From an uncultured Paenibacillaceae bacterium (GTDB taxonomy: Bacteria; Bacillota; Bacilli; Paenibacillales; K13): 64,000 nt of DNA. Of the stretch, positions 38,554-47,477 are shown piece by piece (position 1 is the first letter of the stretch; each line of letters begins with the position of its first letter). The DNA is taken from positions 266,783-330,782 of the forward strand of contig CAJXLT010000003.1 of assembly GCA_913056365.1 (NCBI GenBank). Direction: 5' to 3'. The notes below the pieces were generated by a model. That model was not told the DNA's origin. It saw nothing but the letters and a program-made list of their open reading frames with translations, and did no database searches. The translations under genes were made by a program, and so were the position numbers.

Positions 38554-41500
38554 GTGAGAGATATGAAAGGGACTACGATTCAGAACATCTATAACCTGAC
38601 GCCATTGCAGGAGGGAATGCTGTTTCATCATCTGCACACGCCTGGCAACGATCCTTATATCATTCAGCATAAGATGAACATGGAAGGCTCGCTCAGTCCG
38701 GAAATCTTGCGCAACAGTTTGCGGGGCTTAATCGAGATTCACGATATGTTGCGCGCTTCTATCGTCTATCGAGAAGTGAATAGGCCCAGAATGGTTATCT
38801 TGGAAAAGAAGCAAGAGAGCTTTCGCTTCGTGGATCTGTCGCACTTGACCGAAGCGGAGCAGCACAGACGCTTGGACGGGCTGATGGAAAAAGAACGGAG
38901 GGAGGGCTTGGACCTGACCCGTGATAGCTTATTCCAGATGACCCTCTGCAAGCGAAGCGAGAATGAACATGTGCTGCTCATCACCCATCATCATATTATA
39001 GTGGACGGTTGGAGTTTGGGCATTCTGTTTCGTGATTTGCTGGAAATGTATCAACGCCTGAGCGCAGGACAACCGCATGCTCCCGCAAGAGAGCAGCACT
39101 ATAACAAGTATGCGGATTGGCTGAATAGGCTGGATCGAGACCAATCGCTTGCATTTTGGCAAACCTATCTGCATGGATACGATACAGCGACGCTCTTGCC
39201 GCAAAAGCGTCTGAAACAATCGGAAGCCTATCGTCCGGAAATTTCCACGCTGCGCTTGGATCGTGCCGCGACAGGCTCAATCGTATCTCTGGCCCGAGCA
39301 TCGGGCGTCACGGTGAATACATGGCTGCAATGTGTCTGGGCCATTGTCCTGCAGCGCTACAACGATGCCGATGAGGCTGTGTTCGGCGCCGTCATTTCCG
39401 GGCGTCCCGCAGAGGTGAGCGGGATTGAGGAGATGGTCGGTCTGTTCATTAATACTGTTCCGGTTAGAATCAAGACGCACAAGGGGCAGACCTTGCAGCA
39501 GATGGCGCTGCAGGTTCAGCAGCAGTTCAGGGAATGCGAACGGAACGGCTATTTGTCACTGACAGAGATTAAGGAAGCGGCAGGCGTTCAAGTTCCATTA
39601 TTCGACAACGTGATGATCTTCGAAAACTATCCGTTGGACGAAAGCTTGCGCCAGCATGACGTATCTGACATAGTTTCGTTCCGAATCAGCGAGGTTGAAG
39701 GCTTCGAACATACCAATTATGACCTGAACCTTTATATAAGTCAGGGCGACGAGATTATGATAGAGCTCGTGTACAATGCCTCTGCATGGTCAGCGTACTA
39801 TATCGAGCAGATCAAGGGCCATCTGAATCAAGTGATAGAAGAAGCGGTGCGGCAGCCGCATATTGAAGTGGAACAGATTCAGATTCTGACGGAACAGGAA
39901 GAACACCTGCTGCTGCATGCTGTCAATGATACGGCATGCGCTATGCCGGCAGCGTCGTCCTTTCTTCATTCCTTGGACGACATGGCGCGGTCCTGCCCGG
40001 ATCGTCCCGCCGTTCTGTTCGGGACTCGCTGCCTGACCTACCGGGAGCTCGATAGGGACAGCAACCGGCTCGCACACTATTTGCTTCAGCAAGGATTGCG
40101 CAAGGGAACATTTGTAGGCATATATATGGACAGATCTCTGGAAATGGCCGTAGGGATACTGGCTATTCTGAAAGCAGGGCTAGCCTATATTCCCCTTGAT
40201 CCTTCCTTTCCGGCGGAAAGGCTGGACTACATGATCCGCGAGGCGGACATAGACACCGTGCTGACGCAGCAAAATTTGATTCACCTACCCATGTCTGGGG
40301 TGAAGAACAGGATTTGTCTCGATAGCGAGCATAATCACTGGAATGATTTCCCTGATGCGAAGCCTGATGTGCATATTCAGGGGACGGATACGGCGTATAT
40401 GATCTATACATCAGGCTCAACGGGTTATCCCAAGGGGGTGCAGATCCAGCATGAAGCGTTGCACAACTTCTTGCTCGCGATGAGCAAGAAGCCGGGATTG
40501 TCTGCTCATGAGCGGTTGTTGTCGGTGACGACGATCTCCTTTGATATTTTTTATCTGGAGCTCTTTCTGCCGCTCACTCAAGGGGGAACGGTCTTGCTGG
40601 CTTCGCAACAAGATGCAGCCAATGGTCAAGCGTTGATCGATTATTTGGACAAATACGATATAACCATGATGCAGGCGACGCCAAGCACCTGGAAGCTTAT
40701 GATCGAATCGGGATGGAAGGGCAAGCAGGATTTGAAAATCTTGTGCGGCGGGGAGCCGCTATCCTCGTTGCTTGCCGAACAGCTCTTGCAAAGGTCGAAA
40801 GAACTCTGGAATATGTACGGTCCCACGGAGACGACGATTTGGTCCTCAGTCAGCCCAATTGAGTCTGTCAATGACATTACCATTGGCCGACCTATCGACA
40901 ATACCCGATTTTATGTGCTCGACGCTTCATTAAGGCCTGTTCCAGTTGGCGTACCCGGACAATTGTATATTGGCGGTACTGGTTTGGCGAACGGATATTG
41001 GCAAGATCGAGCGAAAACCGAAGACAAATTTATAATGCATCGATTCAAGAGCATAGAGCAAGCGCAACGACTCTACCGAACAGGAGACATGGTGAAGGTG
41101 ACGCCGGAGCTGCAGTTCCAGTATTTGAACCGCGCGGATGCGCAGGTCAAACTTCGCGGCTACCGAATAGAGACGCAGGAGATCGAACATCACCTGCAAC
41201 AGGCTCCGCATGTAGAGCAGGCAATCGTGATATTGAGAGAAAATCCAGACAGGGACCCGTTCCTTGCCGCTTATTTCACAGCGAACAAGGAGATCGACCA
41301 TGCGAGCTTGCGGGAGCATCTTCTTGTCCGAATCCCGGTTTATATGCTGCCTTCCCATTTCGTTCAGGTGGATCAATTCCCGTTGACGCCGAACGGGAAA
41401 GTGGATCGCAACGCATTGCCCGATCCCTCAGCGCAAGCGATTGCGCAGCATGAACTTCCTGATGGCGATGTGGCAACATTCTTGTATGAAGTATGGAGCG

Positions 41501-42282
41501 GCGTTCTGCAGCGTACGGACATTCGTGCGAGTGACAATTTCTTTCAACTAGGCGGCAACTCGATCTTGCTCATTCAGGTGCTGAATCAAATCAACACAAG
41601 GTATGCTTTCGTCGCCATCAATGACTTGTTCATTTATACGACGATTTCCGATCTTGCCAAATATATCGTTGACGAGCACAACGCCTCAACGGTTGAACTA
41701 ATTCCGACGGTTTCATTGCCCGGTGCCTATTTTGTCGGCGAACACCCGGACAGGCGAGATCAAGCTGCCGATTTGACGGTCAGCCTGCCTGAGCCTGTAC
41801 GCCTCCGATTAAGCGAGCTGGCTAAGGAGCACGGGGTTGAGGTGCAGGATATTTTATATACGCTGTTTACTTACTTGCTTGCAGAGGCTAGCGGCACGCA
41901 GGAAATTTCCATTTACTTTATTCACAACGACCGTTTGAAGCCATTGGTCATTTCCTACGAAGAGGTTCATTCGCAAGCGCAACTGTATCCGCTCATACAT
42001 ACGCTCCGCCGAAGGGCAGAGCAAACGGGCGGGAGTGAGCTGAAACAACTCGCCTATGCGCAGATTTTGCGGAAGCAGCATCATATTCTTCCTCTCATTT
42101 ATTATAAAGAAGACATGTATACCAACGTCCGTTTGTTAGACTTTGCGGATTTTATTCTAGAGATCGACGGAGGCGTGCAGGAGGACATGACCCTGACATT
42201 TCCATATAAAGTCCGAACTTTCGCTTATGACAAGTTTCAGTATCTGGTCGATCTTTATTTGAAATTGGCAGCGAGCCTGTGA
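38554..42282 (+). CDS. NRPS: C-A(Gly-like)-PCP plus C-terminal half-condensation-like segment
   Basis: LTPLQEGMLFHHL, HHHIIVDGWS (C); YTSGSTGYPKGVQIQH, NMYGPTETTIW, YRTGDM, NGKVDR (A); LGGNSILLIQ (PCP). Start may be ATG at 38563. Confidence 0.92.
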   Translation: MRDMKGTTIQNIYNLTPLQEGMLFHHLHTPGNDPYIIQHKMNMEGSLSPEILRNSLRGLIEIHDMLRASIVYREVNRPRMVILEKKQESFRFVDLSHLTEAEQHRRLDGLMEKERREGLDLTRDSLFQMTLCKRSENEHVLLITHHHIIVDGWSLGILFRDLLEMYQRLSAGQPHAPAREQHYNKYADWLNRLDRDQSLAFWQTYLHGYDTATLLPQKRLKQSEAYRPEISTLRLDRAATGSIVSLARASGVTVNTWLQCVWAIVLQRYNDADEAVFGAVISGRPAEVSGIEEMVGLFINTVPVRIKTHKGQTLQQMALQVQQQFRECERNGYLSLTEIKEAAGVQVPLFDNVMIFENYPLDESLRQHDVSDIVSFRISEVEGFEHTNYDLNLYISQGDEIMIELVYNASAWSAYYIEQIKGHLNQVIEEAVRQPHIEVEQIQILTEQEEHLLLHAVNDTACAMPAASSFLHSLDDMARSCPDRPAVLFGTRCLTYRELDRDSNRLAHYLLQQGLRKGTFVGIYMDRSLEMAVGILAILKAGLAYIPLDPSFPAERLDYMIREADIDTVLTQQNLIHLPMSGVKNRICLDSEHNHWNDFPDAKPDVHIQGTDTAYMIYTSGSTGYPKGVQIQHEALHNFLLAMSKKPGLSAHERLLSVTTISFDIFYLELFLPLTQGGTVLLASQQDAANGQALIDYLDKYDITMMQATPSTWKLMIESGWKGKQDLKILCGGEPLSSLLAEQLLQRSKELWNMYGPTETTIWSSVSPIESVNDITIGRPIDNTRFYVLDASLRPVPVGVPGQLYIGGTGLANGYWQDRAKTEDKFIMHRFKSIEQAQRLYRTGDMVKVTPELQFQYLNRADAQVKLRGYRIETQEIEHHLQQAPHVEQAIVILRENPDRDPFLAAYFTANKEIDHASLREHLLVRIPVYMLPSHFVQVDQFPLTPNGKVDRNALPDPSAQAIAQHELPDGDVATFLYEVWSGVLQRTDIRASDNFFQLGGNSILLIQVLNQINTRYAFVAINDLFIYTTISDLAKYIVDEHNASTVELIPTVSLPGAYFVGEHPDRRDQAADLTVSLPEPVRLRLSELAKEHGVEVQDILYTLFTYLLAEASGTQEISIYFIHNDRLKPLVISYEEVHSQAQLYPLIHTLRRRAEQTGGSELKQLAYAQILRKQHHILPLIYYKEDMYTNVRLLDFADFILEIDGGVQEDMTLTFPYKVRTFAYDKFQYLVDLYLKLAASL

Positions 42283-42308
42283 GGGCTTGTAGAAGGGAGT
42301 GAGAACAA

Positions 42309-45300
42309 TTGAAGAAGCTGTTTTCCATAGATGCGCAGCAGTCTGCCGATGCGATTGAAATCAAGACCCTATCCAACAATGACATCGCTATCATCGGCAT
42401 CGGCACAAGATTGCCTTTGTCCGATCATGCGGCTGAATTTTGGGAGAGGCTCACGACTGGAACAGATTTTGTCCGGGAGCTTTCGCCTAAACGCCAAGAC
42501 GATATGCGGCGCTATATGCGTGCCAAGCAGATCGATGAACAGGCGACAGCGTTTTTTGAAGCGGCTTATTTAGACGATATCAGCGGCTTCGATTACCATT
42601 TCTTCGAGCTGTCCCATAAAGAAGCGCAGCTGATGGACCCGCATCACCGGGTCTTTCTGGAATCTGTCTGGCATGCTATAGAGGATGCGGGCTATGCCGG
42701 TGGGCAATTGGAAGGCACCCGAACAGGCGTGTTTGTCGGCCATTCCAATGACGCAACCTATTATCAGTGGATCAAGGACAGCGAGCCTGAGGCAGAGATC
42801 TTGGCTGCACCCGGCAACACGCCGTCGATTCTCGCCAGCCGTATCGCTTACATGCTGAATTTGAAAGGTCCTTCGCTGATGATGGACACCGCTTGTTCCT
42901 CCTCGCTAGTAGCGGTTCATGCGGCCTGTCAGGCTATACACAACAAGGAATGCGATATGGCGATAGTCGGCGGAGTGAAGGTGATCATCGATCCGATTGC
43001 ATGGAAAGGACGGGAAAAGGCCGAGATTTTATCCTCATCTGGTAGAGCCAAAACGTTCAACGAAGATTCGGATGGAACCGGCCTCGGAGAAGGCGCGATA
43101 TCCTTGATCTTGAAGCCTCTCGCCAAAGCCTTGCAGGAGGGGGACCAGATCTATGCTTCTATTAAAGGCAGCGCCGTTAATCAAGACGGGCGCTCGATTG
43201 GCATAACGGCTCCGAATGTGCTGGCGCAGAAGGAAGTGATTCAGCAAGCGTGGGAGCAGGCAGAGATCGCTCCCGATTCGATTCGATATATAGAGGCGCA
43301 TGGCACGGGAACGAAGCTAGGCGATCCGATTGAAATCGAGGGCATTACTCGGGCATTCCGCGAGTACACCGGGAAAAAACAGTTTTGCGCTGTCGGCTCC
43401 ATTAAAACCAATCTCGGTCATCTGGATCATGCGGCGGGAATCGCCGGGCTGCTGAAAGTGATTCTTACCCTGAAGTATAAGCAGTTTGCTCCTCATATTC
43501 ATTTTGAACGGCCCAATTCGCAAATTCCTTTTCACGATTCCCCTGTGTATATAAGCCAGCAGACCGAATGGGAGCAAGATCGGGTCGCACCGAGAAGGGC
43601 TGGGGTCAGCTCCTTCGGCATTAGCGGAACGAATTGCCACATGATTCTGGAAGAAGCGCCTGCAAGAAACCCTTCCCGTGGACAAGGGCATAGTAAGCAT
43701 ATATTGACGCTGTCTGCCAATAGCCAAGCAGCGCTGCTCATGCAGGTGCGGCATTATGAGCAGCACTTGTCTGCCAACGCGGGAATGAATGTCGTACATT
43801 TGTGTTACACAGCAAGCATCGGTCGAAAGCACAGGGATTATCGGGTAGCGATTGTCGGACAGAGCATAGAGGAATTTGTCAGGCTGCTCAGGCAGCTAGC
43901 GGACCGATTGACGCAATCGGGTGAAGCAAGCTTCTCAGATCATCCGTTCTACTACGCTTATCATAAGAAAATTGCCAAGCCTAGACCTGCCAGAAGAGAA
44001 TCAGAGATTACAAAAGAGGAATGCGAGCAACTAACCGAACAAGCAAATCAAAGCATCAGCGAATATGTTGACCATCAACGGGAAGAGGCTTTGTATGACC
44101 TTTGCCATTCCTATGTGCAAGGCGCTTTTGTATCCTGGCAAGCCTTGTACCGGAAGGAAAAGCCGTTCAAGATCAGTCTTCCTCTCTATCCGTATGAAAG
44201 AAAGGAATGCTGGCTTGATTTTGCAAACGTCCATTCGGATTCTTGGGTCCGTCCCCAGGAAGCGGAACGCGAGCAGGAGCAAAGGGAGTTCTCACAGCAC
44301 GAGATGGAACCGTCGAGCATCTTGTCGGCTGTGCAGCAGATGCTGATGCGCTTATATGAGATCGAAGTGGACGATATAGCGGAGGACACCGATTTTTTTG
44401 AACTCGGGATCGATTCGATTTCGATCATGCAATTAAAAACGGAGGTTGTTCGTTTATTCCAGATCGACATTCCGGTGGGGAAATTTTTCGACCTCATTAC
44501 AACTCCGCAGGAATTGGCCCATTATATCGAACAAGAGAGGGCAGCTAACATTGATGTGAAGGAAGTGGGAGCGGGGGCAGATGCAAGCGTGTCCCGATCC
44601 GAACCGGAATTGCTGTCGATCAAGCCAAGCACGCCTGAATCTGCTAAGGGAAGCGGGATCATTCTGGACAAGTTTATTGTGAAAGCGGACAAGCATTTGA
44701 CAGAGCAGCAGCAACGGTATTTGCACCACTTGTCCGAACGATATGTGTCCAAGACGAAAACGTCCAAAGCATATACGCAGCAGTACAGACCAGTGTGGGC
44801 CAACGATCGCGCTGTACAGGGATTCACACCTGCCTGGAAGGAAATGGTCTACCCCCTGTTTGCCGAAGAAGGCCAAGGCTCGAAGATGCGCGACGTGGAC
44901 GGGAATGAATATATAGATTTTTGCATGGGCTTTGGCGTATTTCTGCTAGGCTACAGCCATCCGGATGTCGCGCAGGCTATAGAAAGCAAGGTAAGGAATC
45001 AGCTTATGCTAGGTCCATCTGTCACTACAACAGGAGAGGTGAGCGAGCTAATCCGGGAGCTTACGGGCGTAGAACGTGTAGCCTTCTTCAACTCCGGAAC
45101 AGAAGCGGTTATGGTTGCCGTGAGAATGGCTCGAGCTACGACAGGCAGAAGTAAGCTGGTCTTGTTCTCAGGCTCCTATCATGGAACCTTCGACGGGGTG
45201 TATGCGCGGCAAGATTCGACTGATCCGGGCATGCGGAGTATACCGACCAGCTTGGGAACACCGCAGAGCTTCGCAGATGAAGTGGTAGTGCTGGACTACG

Positions 45301-47477
45301 CTTCGCCACAATCGCTGGCGTATATACAACAGCATGCCCATGAGCTGGCTGCCGTTCTGGTAGAGCCTGTGCAAAGCAGGCGTCCCGATTTGCAGCCGGG
45401 AGATTATTTAAGAGAGCTGCGTAAGATTACAGCGGAGTCGGGCATCGCGCTTATTTTCGATGAGATGATCACAGGGTTTCGCATTCATCCGGGCGGCGCG
45501 CAAGCTTATTTCAACATCAAGGCGGATCTTGTCACGTATGGGAAAATCGCCGGCGGCGGACTTCCCATCGGGATCGTGGCGGGCAAGGCTGCATTCATGG
45601 ATCGCATTGACGGTGGGCAATGGCAATACGGGGATGCGTCCACGCCCAATTTGTTTATGATTCAGAGCGCGGGCACGTTTTGCTATCATCCCTTGACGAT
45701 GCAGGCGTCCAAGACGGTTCTCACCTATATTCAAGAACAGCGCGATGAGCTATATCCACGCTTGAACGCCAAGGCTGAACGGCTGGCCGATTATTTGAAC
45801 GACTATTTCGAAACGATCGGGTTGCCGCTTGCCATCGTTCACTTTGGTTCGCAATTTTTGTTCAAGCCGAAGGATCAGGAGCAGGCATCGCTTTTAAGGT
45901 TTTTATATTATCAGCTCATTCATAGAGGGATTTACTTGTGGGAGGGCGGTACTTTCTTTCTCTCTGCAGCGCATACAGACGAAGATATTGCCCGATTGGT
46001 CAAAGCGATGAAGGATAGCTGCTATGAGCTTGCTGTGGAAGGGGGATTTTCCCTGAACAGCGCTTTTCTCTCAGCCGATAATCCGCTGGAGACTGACTGG
46101 CTGCAACCAAGCGAGCAAGGGAAGCGATTCGCCCTTTCCGAGGAACAGAAGAGAATCTATCTGCTGACTGAAATTCATCGGGAAGCGTCTGCGGCCTATC
46201 ATGAGAGCATCTGTCTGCCTCTTAAGGGAGAAATTCGGATTGAGCTGCTGAAGCAAGCGGTGCACATAGTGATTCAGCGTCATGAAGCGCTAAGACTGTA
46301 TAACATAGACGGTGTAAGCCAATCGGTCCAAGCACAGGTTAAGATCGATATTCCGCTTTATAGTGCACCCGAGGAAGCCGAGAAGGAGCAGAGCTTATGG
46401 ACGCTCATGGAGGAGGAGCTGCATAGAGGCTTTGACTTCAAGAAGGGACCGCTGCTAAGAGCTAGTCTGTTCAAGCTCGAAGAGAAGAAGCATCTGTTGT
46501 ATGTGGTGGCGCATCACATCATGATGGATGGCTGGTCGTTTCAGATCTTGATGCAGGAAGTGCTTGACATCTATCAATCGTTAGCGGTGGGTGCTGTGCC
46601 GAGGTTGGCTGCTCCAACGCAATTCTCACAATACATCGCATGGCTGGAAGACAGGCAGCGGTCAGCAGACGGACAGCAAGCGCAGCGCTATTGGCTGCAG
46701 CAATTCGCCGAGCCTGTTGATCCGCTAAGACTCGGAATGAATCCGTTTCAGTTGAACAGGCGCAAAGAAATGACGAAGGTGAAGGAGTTCGACTTGGACG
46801 CTGCGCAAACCAAGATGCTGAAGCAGTTCGGCAAACAAAGCGGCTGTTCTGTATTTATGGTGCTGTTGAGCGTATACAAGGCATTCTTGTACAAAATAAC
46901 GAGGCAATCCAGACTTGTAGTAGGCATCCCATTCTCCGGTCAGGTGTTCATGGAGGCAGAGCTGTTGATGGGTCAATGCGTGCATATGCTTCCTGTCTAC
47001 AGCGTGGTCAAGGGCGAGGATTCCTTCGAACAGCTGCTGAAGCAAATCAAAGAAAAGCTGCGCCTGGTTTCCCGGAATCGCGACATTTCCTTTGCCGCGA
47101 TGATTGAGCGGGCCAGCGAACAGCAGCTTCCTTGCTTCCTGCCGGAAATAAAAGCCGTGTTCAATATGGATCGGGCGATCGACCAAGTGCCGGAACATGC
47201 GAATATGCAAATAGACGACGATTTTCTACTAGAGGTGAAGCAGATGGGCAAATATGATCTGTTTCTGGATGTCGTCGAATATAAGGACCGTCTCCATTTG
47301 AAATTTCAATATGATCCTGTCCAGATCCGTGAAGAAATCTTTGCGCTATGGCTGGACTATTTCATGCAAGTGATGGCGAATAGTGTGAAGACCCCAAGCA
47401 GTTCGCTTGATGAGTTGGACATATCGGCACAAGCGTGCAATAAGGTGGAAATGGGGGGAAGTCATGCGAGTACCTGA
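42309..47477 (+). CDS. Hybrid PKS-NRPS: KS-(no AT)-ACP-aminotransferase-C (KS/AMT arrangement comparable to iturin/mycosubtilin-type synthases)
   Basis: DTACSSSLVAVHAA, EAHGTGTKLGDP, KTNLGHLDHAAGIAG (KS); LGIDSISIMQL (ACP); FFNSGTEAVMVAVRMAR, SYHGTFDG, YGKIAGGGLPIG (class III PLP aminotransferase); AHHIMMDGWS (C). Confidence 0.92.
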   Translation: MKKLFSIDAQQSADAIEIKTLSNNDIAIIGIGTRLPLSDHAAEFWERLTTGTDFVRELSPKRQDDMRRYMRAKQIDEQATAFFEAAYLDDISGFDYHFFELSHKEAQLMDPHHRVFLESVWHAIEDAGYAGGQLEGTRTGVFVGHSNDATYYQWIKDSEPEAEILAAPGNTPSILASRIAYMLNLKGPSLMMDTACSSSLVAVHAACQAIHNKECDMAIVGGVKVIIDPIAWKGREKAEILSSSGRAKTFNEDSDGTGLGEGAISLILKPLAKALQEGDQIYASIKGSAVNQDGRSIGITAPNVLAQKEVIQQAWEQAEIAPDSIRYIEAHGTGTKLGDPIEIEGITRAFREYTGKKQFCAVGSIKTNLGHLDHAAGIAGLLKVILTLKYKQFAPHIHFERPNSQIPFHDSPVYISQQTEWEQDRVAPRRAGVSSFGISGTNCHMILEEAPARNPSRGQGHSKHILTLSANSQAALLMQVRHYEQHLSANAGMNVVHLCYTASIGRKHRDYRVAIVGQSIEEFVRLLRQLADRLTQSGEASFSDHPFYYAYHKKIAKPRPARRESEITKEECEQLTEQANQSISEYVDHQREEALYDLCHSYVQGAFVSWQALYRKEKPFKISLPLYPYERKECWLDFANVHSDSWVRPQEAEREQEQREFSQHEMEPSSILSAVQQMLMRLYEIEVDDIAEDTDFFELGIDSISIMQLKTEVVRLFQIDIPVGKFFDLITTPQELAHYIEQERAANIDVKEVGAGADASVSRSEPELLSIKPSTPESAKGSGIILDKFIVKADKHLTEQQQRYLHHLSERYVSKTKTSKAYTQQYRPVWANDRAVQGFTPAWKEMVYPLFAEEGQGSKMRDVDGNEYIDFCMGFGVFLLGYSHPDVAQAIESKVRNQLMLGPSVTTTGEVSELIRELTGVERVAFFNSGTEAVMVAVRMARATTGRSKLVLFSGSYHGTFDGVYARQDSTDPGMRSIPTSLGTPQSFADEVVVLDYASPQSLAYIQQHAHELAAVLVEPVQSRRPDLQPGDYLRELRKITAESGIALIFDEMITGFRIHPGGAQAYFNIKADLVTYGKIAGGGLPIGIVAGKAAFMDRIDGGQWQYGDASTPNLFMIQSAGTFCYHPLTMQASKTVLTYIQEQRDELYPRLNAKAERLADYLNDYFETIGLPLAIVHFGSQFLFKPKDQEQASLLRFLYYQLIHRGIYLWEGGTFFLSAAHTDEDIARLVKAMKDSCYELAVEGGFSLNSAFLSADNPLETDWLQPSEQGKRFALSEEQKRIYLLTEIHREASAAYHESICLPLKGEIRIELLKQAVHIVIQRHEALRLYNIDGVSQSVQAQVKIDIPLYSAPEEAEKEQSLWTLMEEELHRGFDFKKGPLLRASLFKLEEKKHLLYVVAHHIMMDGWSFQILMQEVLDIYQSLAVGAVPRLAAPTQFSQYIAWLEDRQRSADGQQAQRYWLQQFAEPVDPLRLGMNPFQLNRRKEMTKVKEFDLDAAQTKMLKQFGKQSGCSVFMVLLSVYKAFLYKITRQSRLVVGIPFSGQVFMEAELLMGQCVHMLPVYSVVKGEDSFEQLLKQIKEKLRLVSRNRDISFAAMIERASEQQLPCFLPEIKAVFNMDRAIDQVPEHANMQIDDDFLLEVKQMGKYDLFLDVVEYKDRLHLKFQYDPVQIREEIFALWLDYFMQVMANSVKTPSSSLDELDISAQACNKVEMGGSHAST

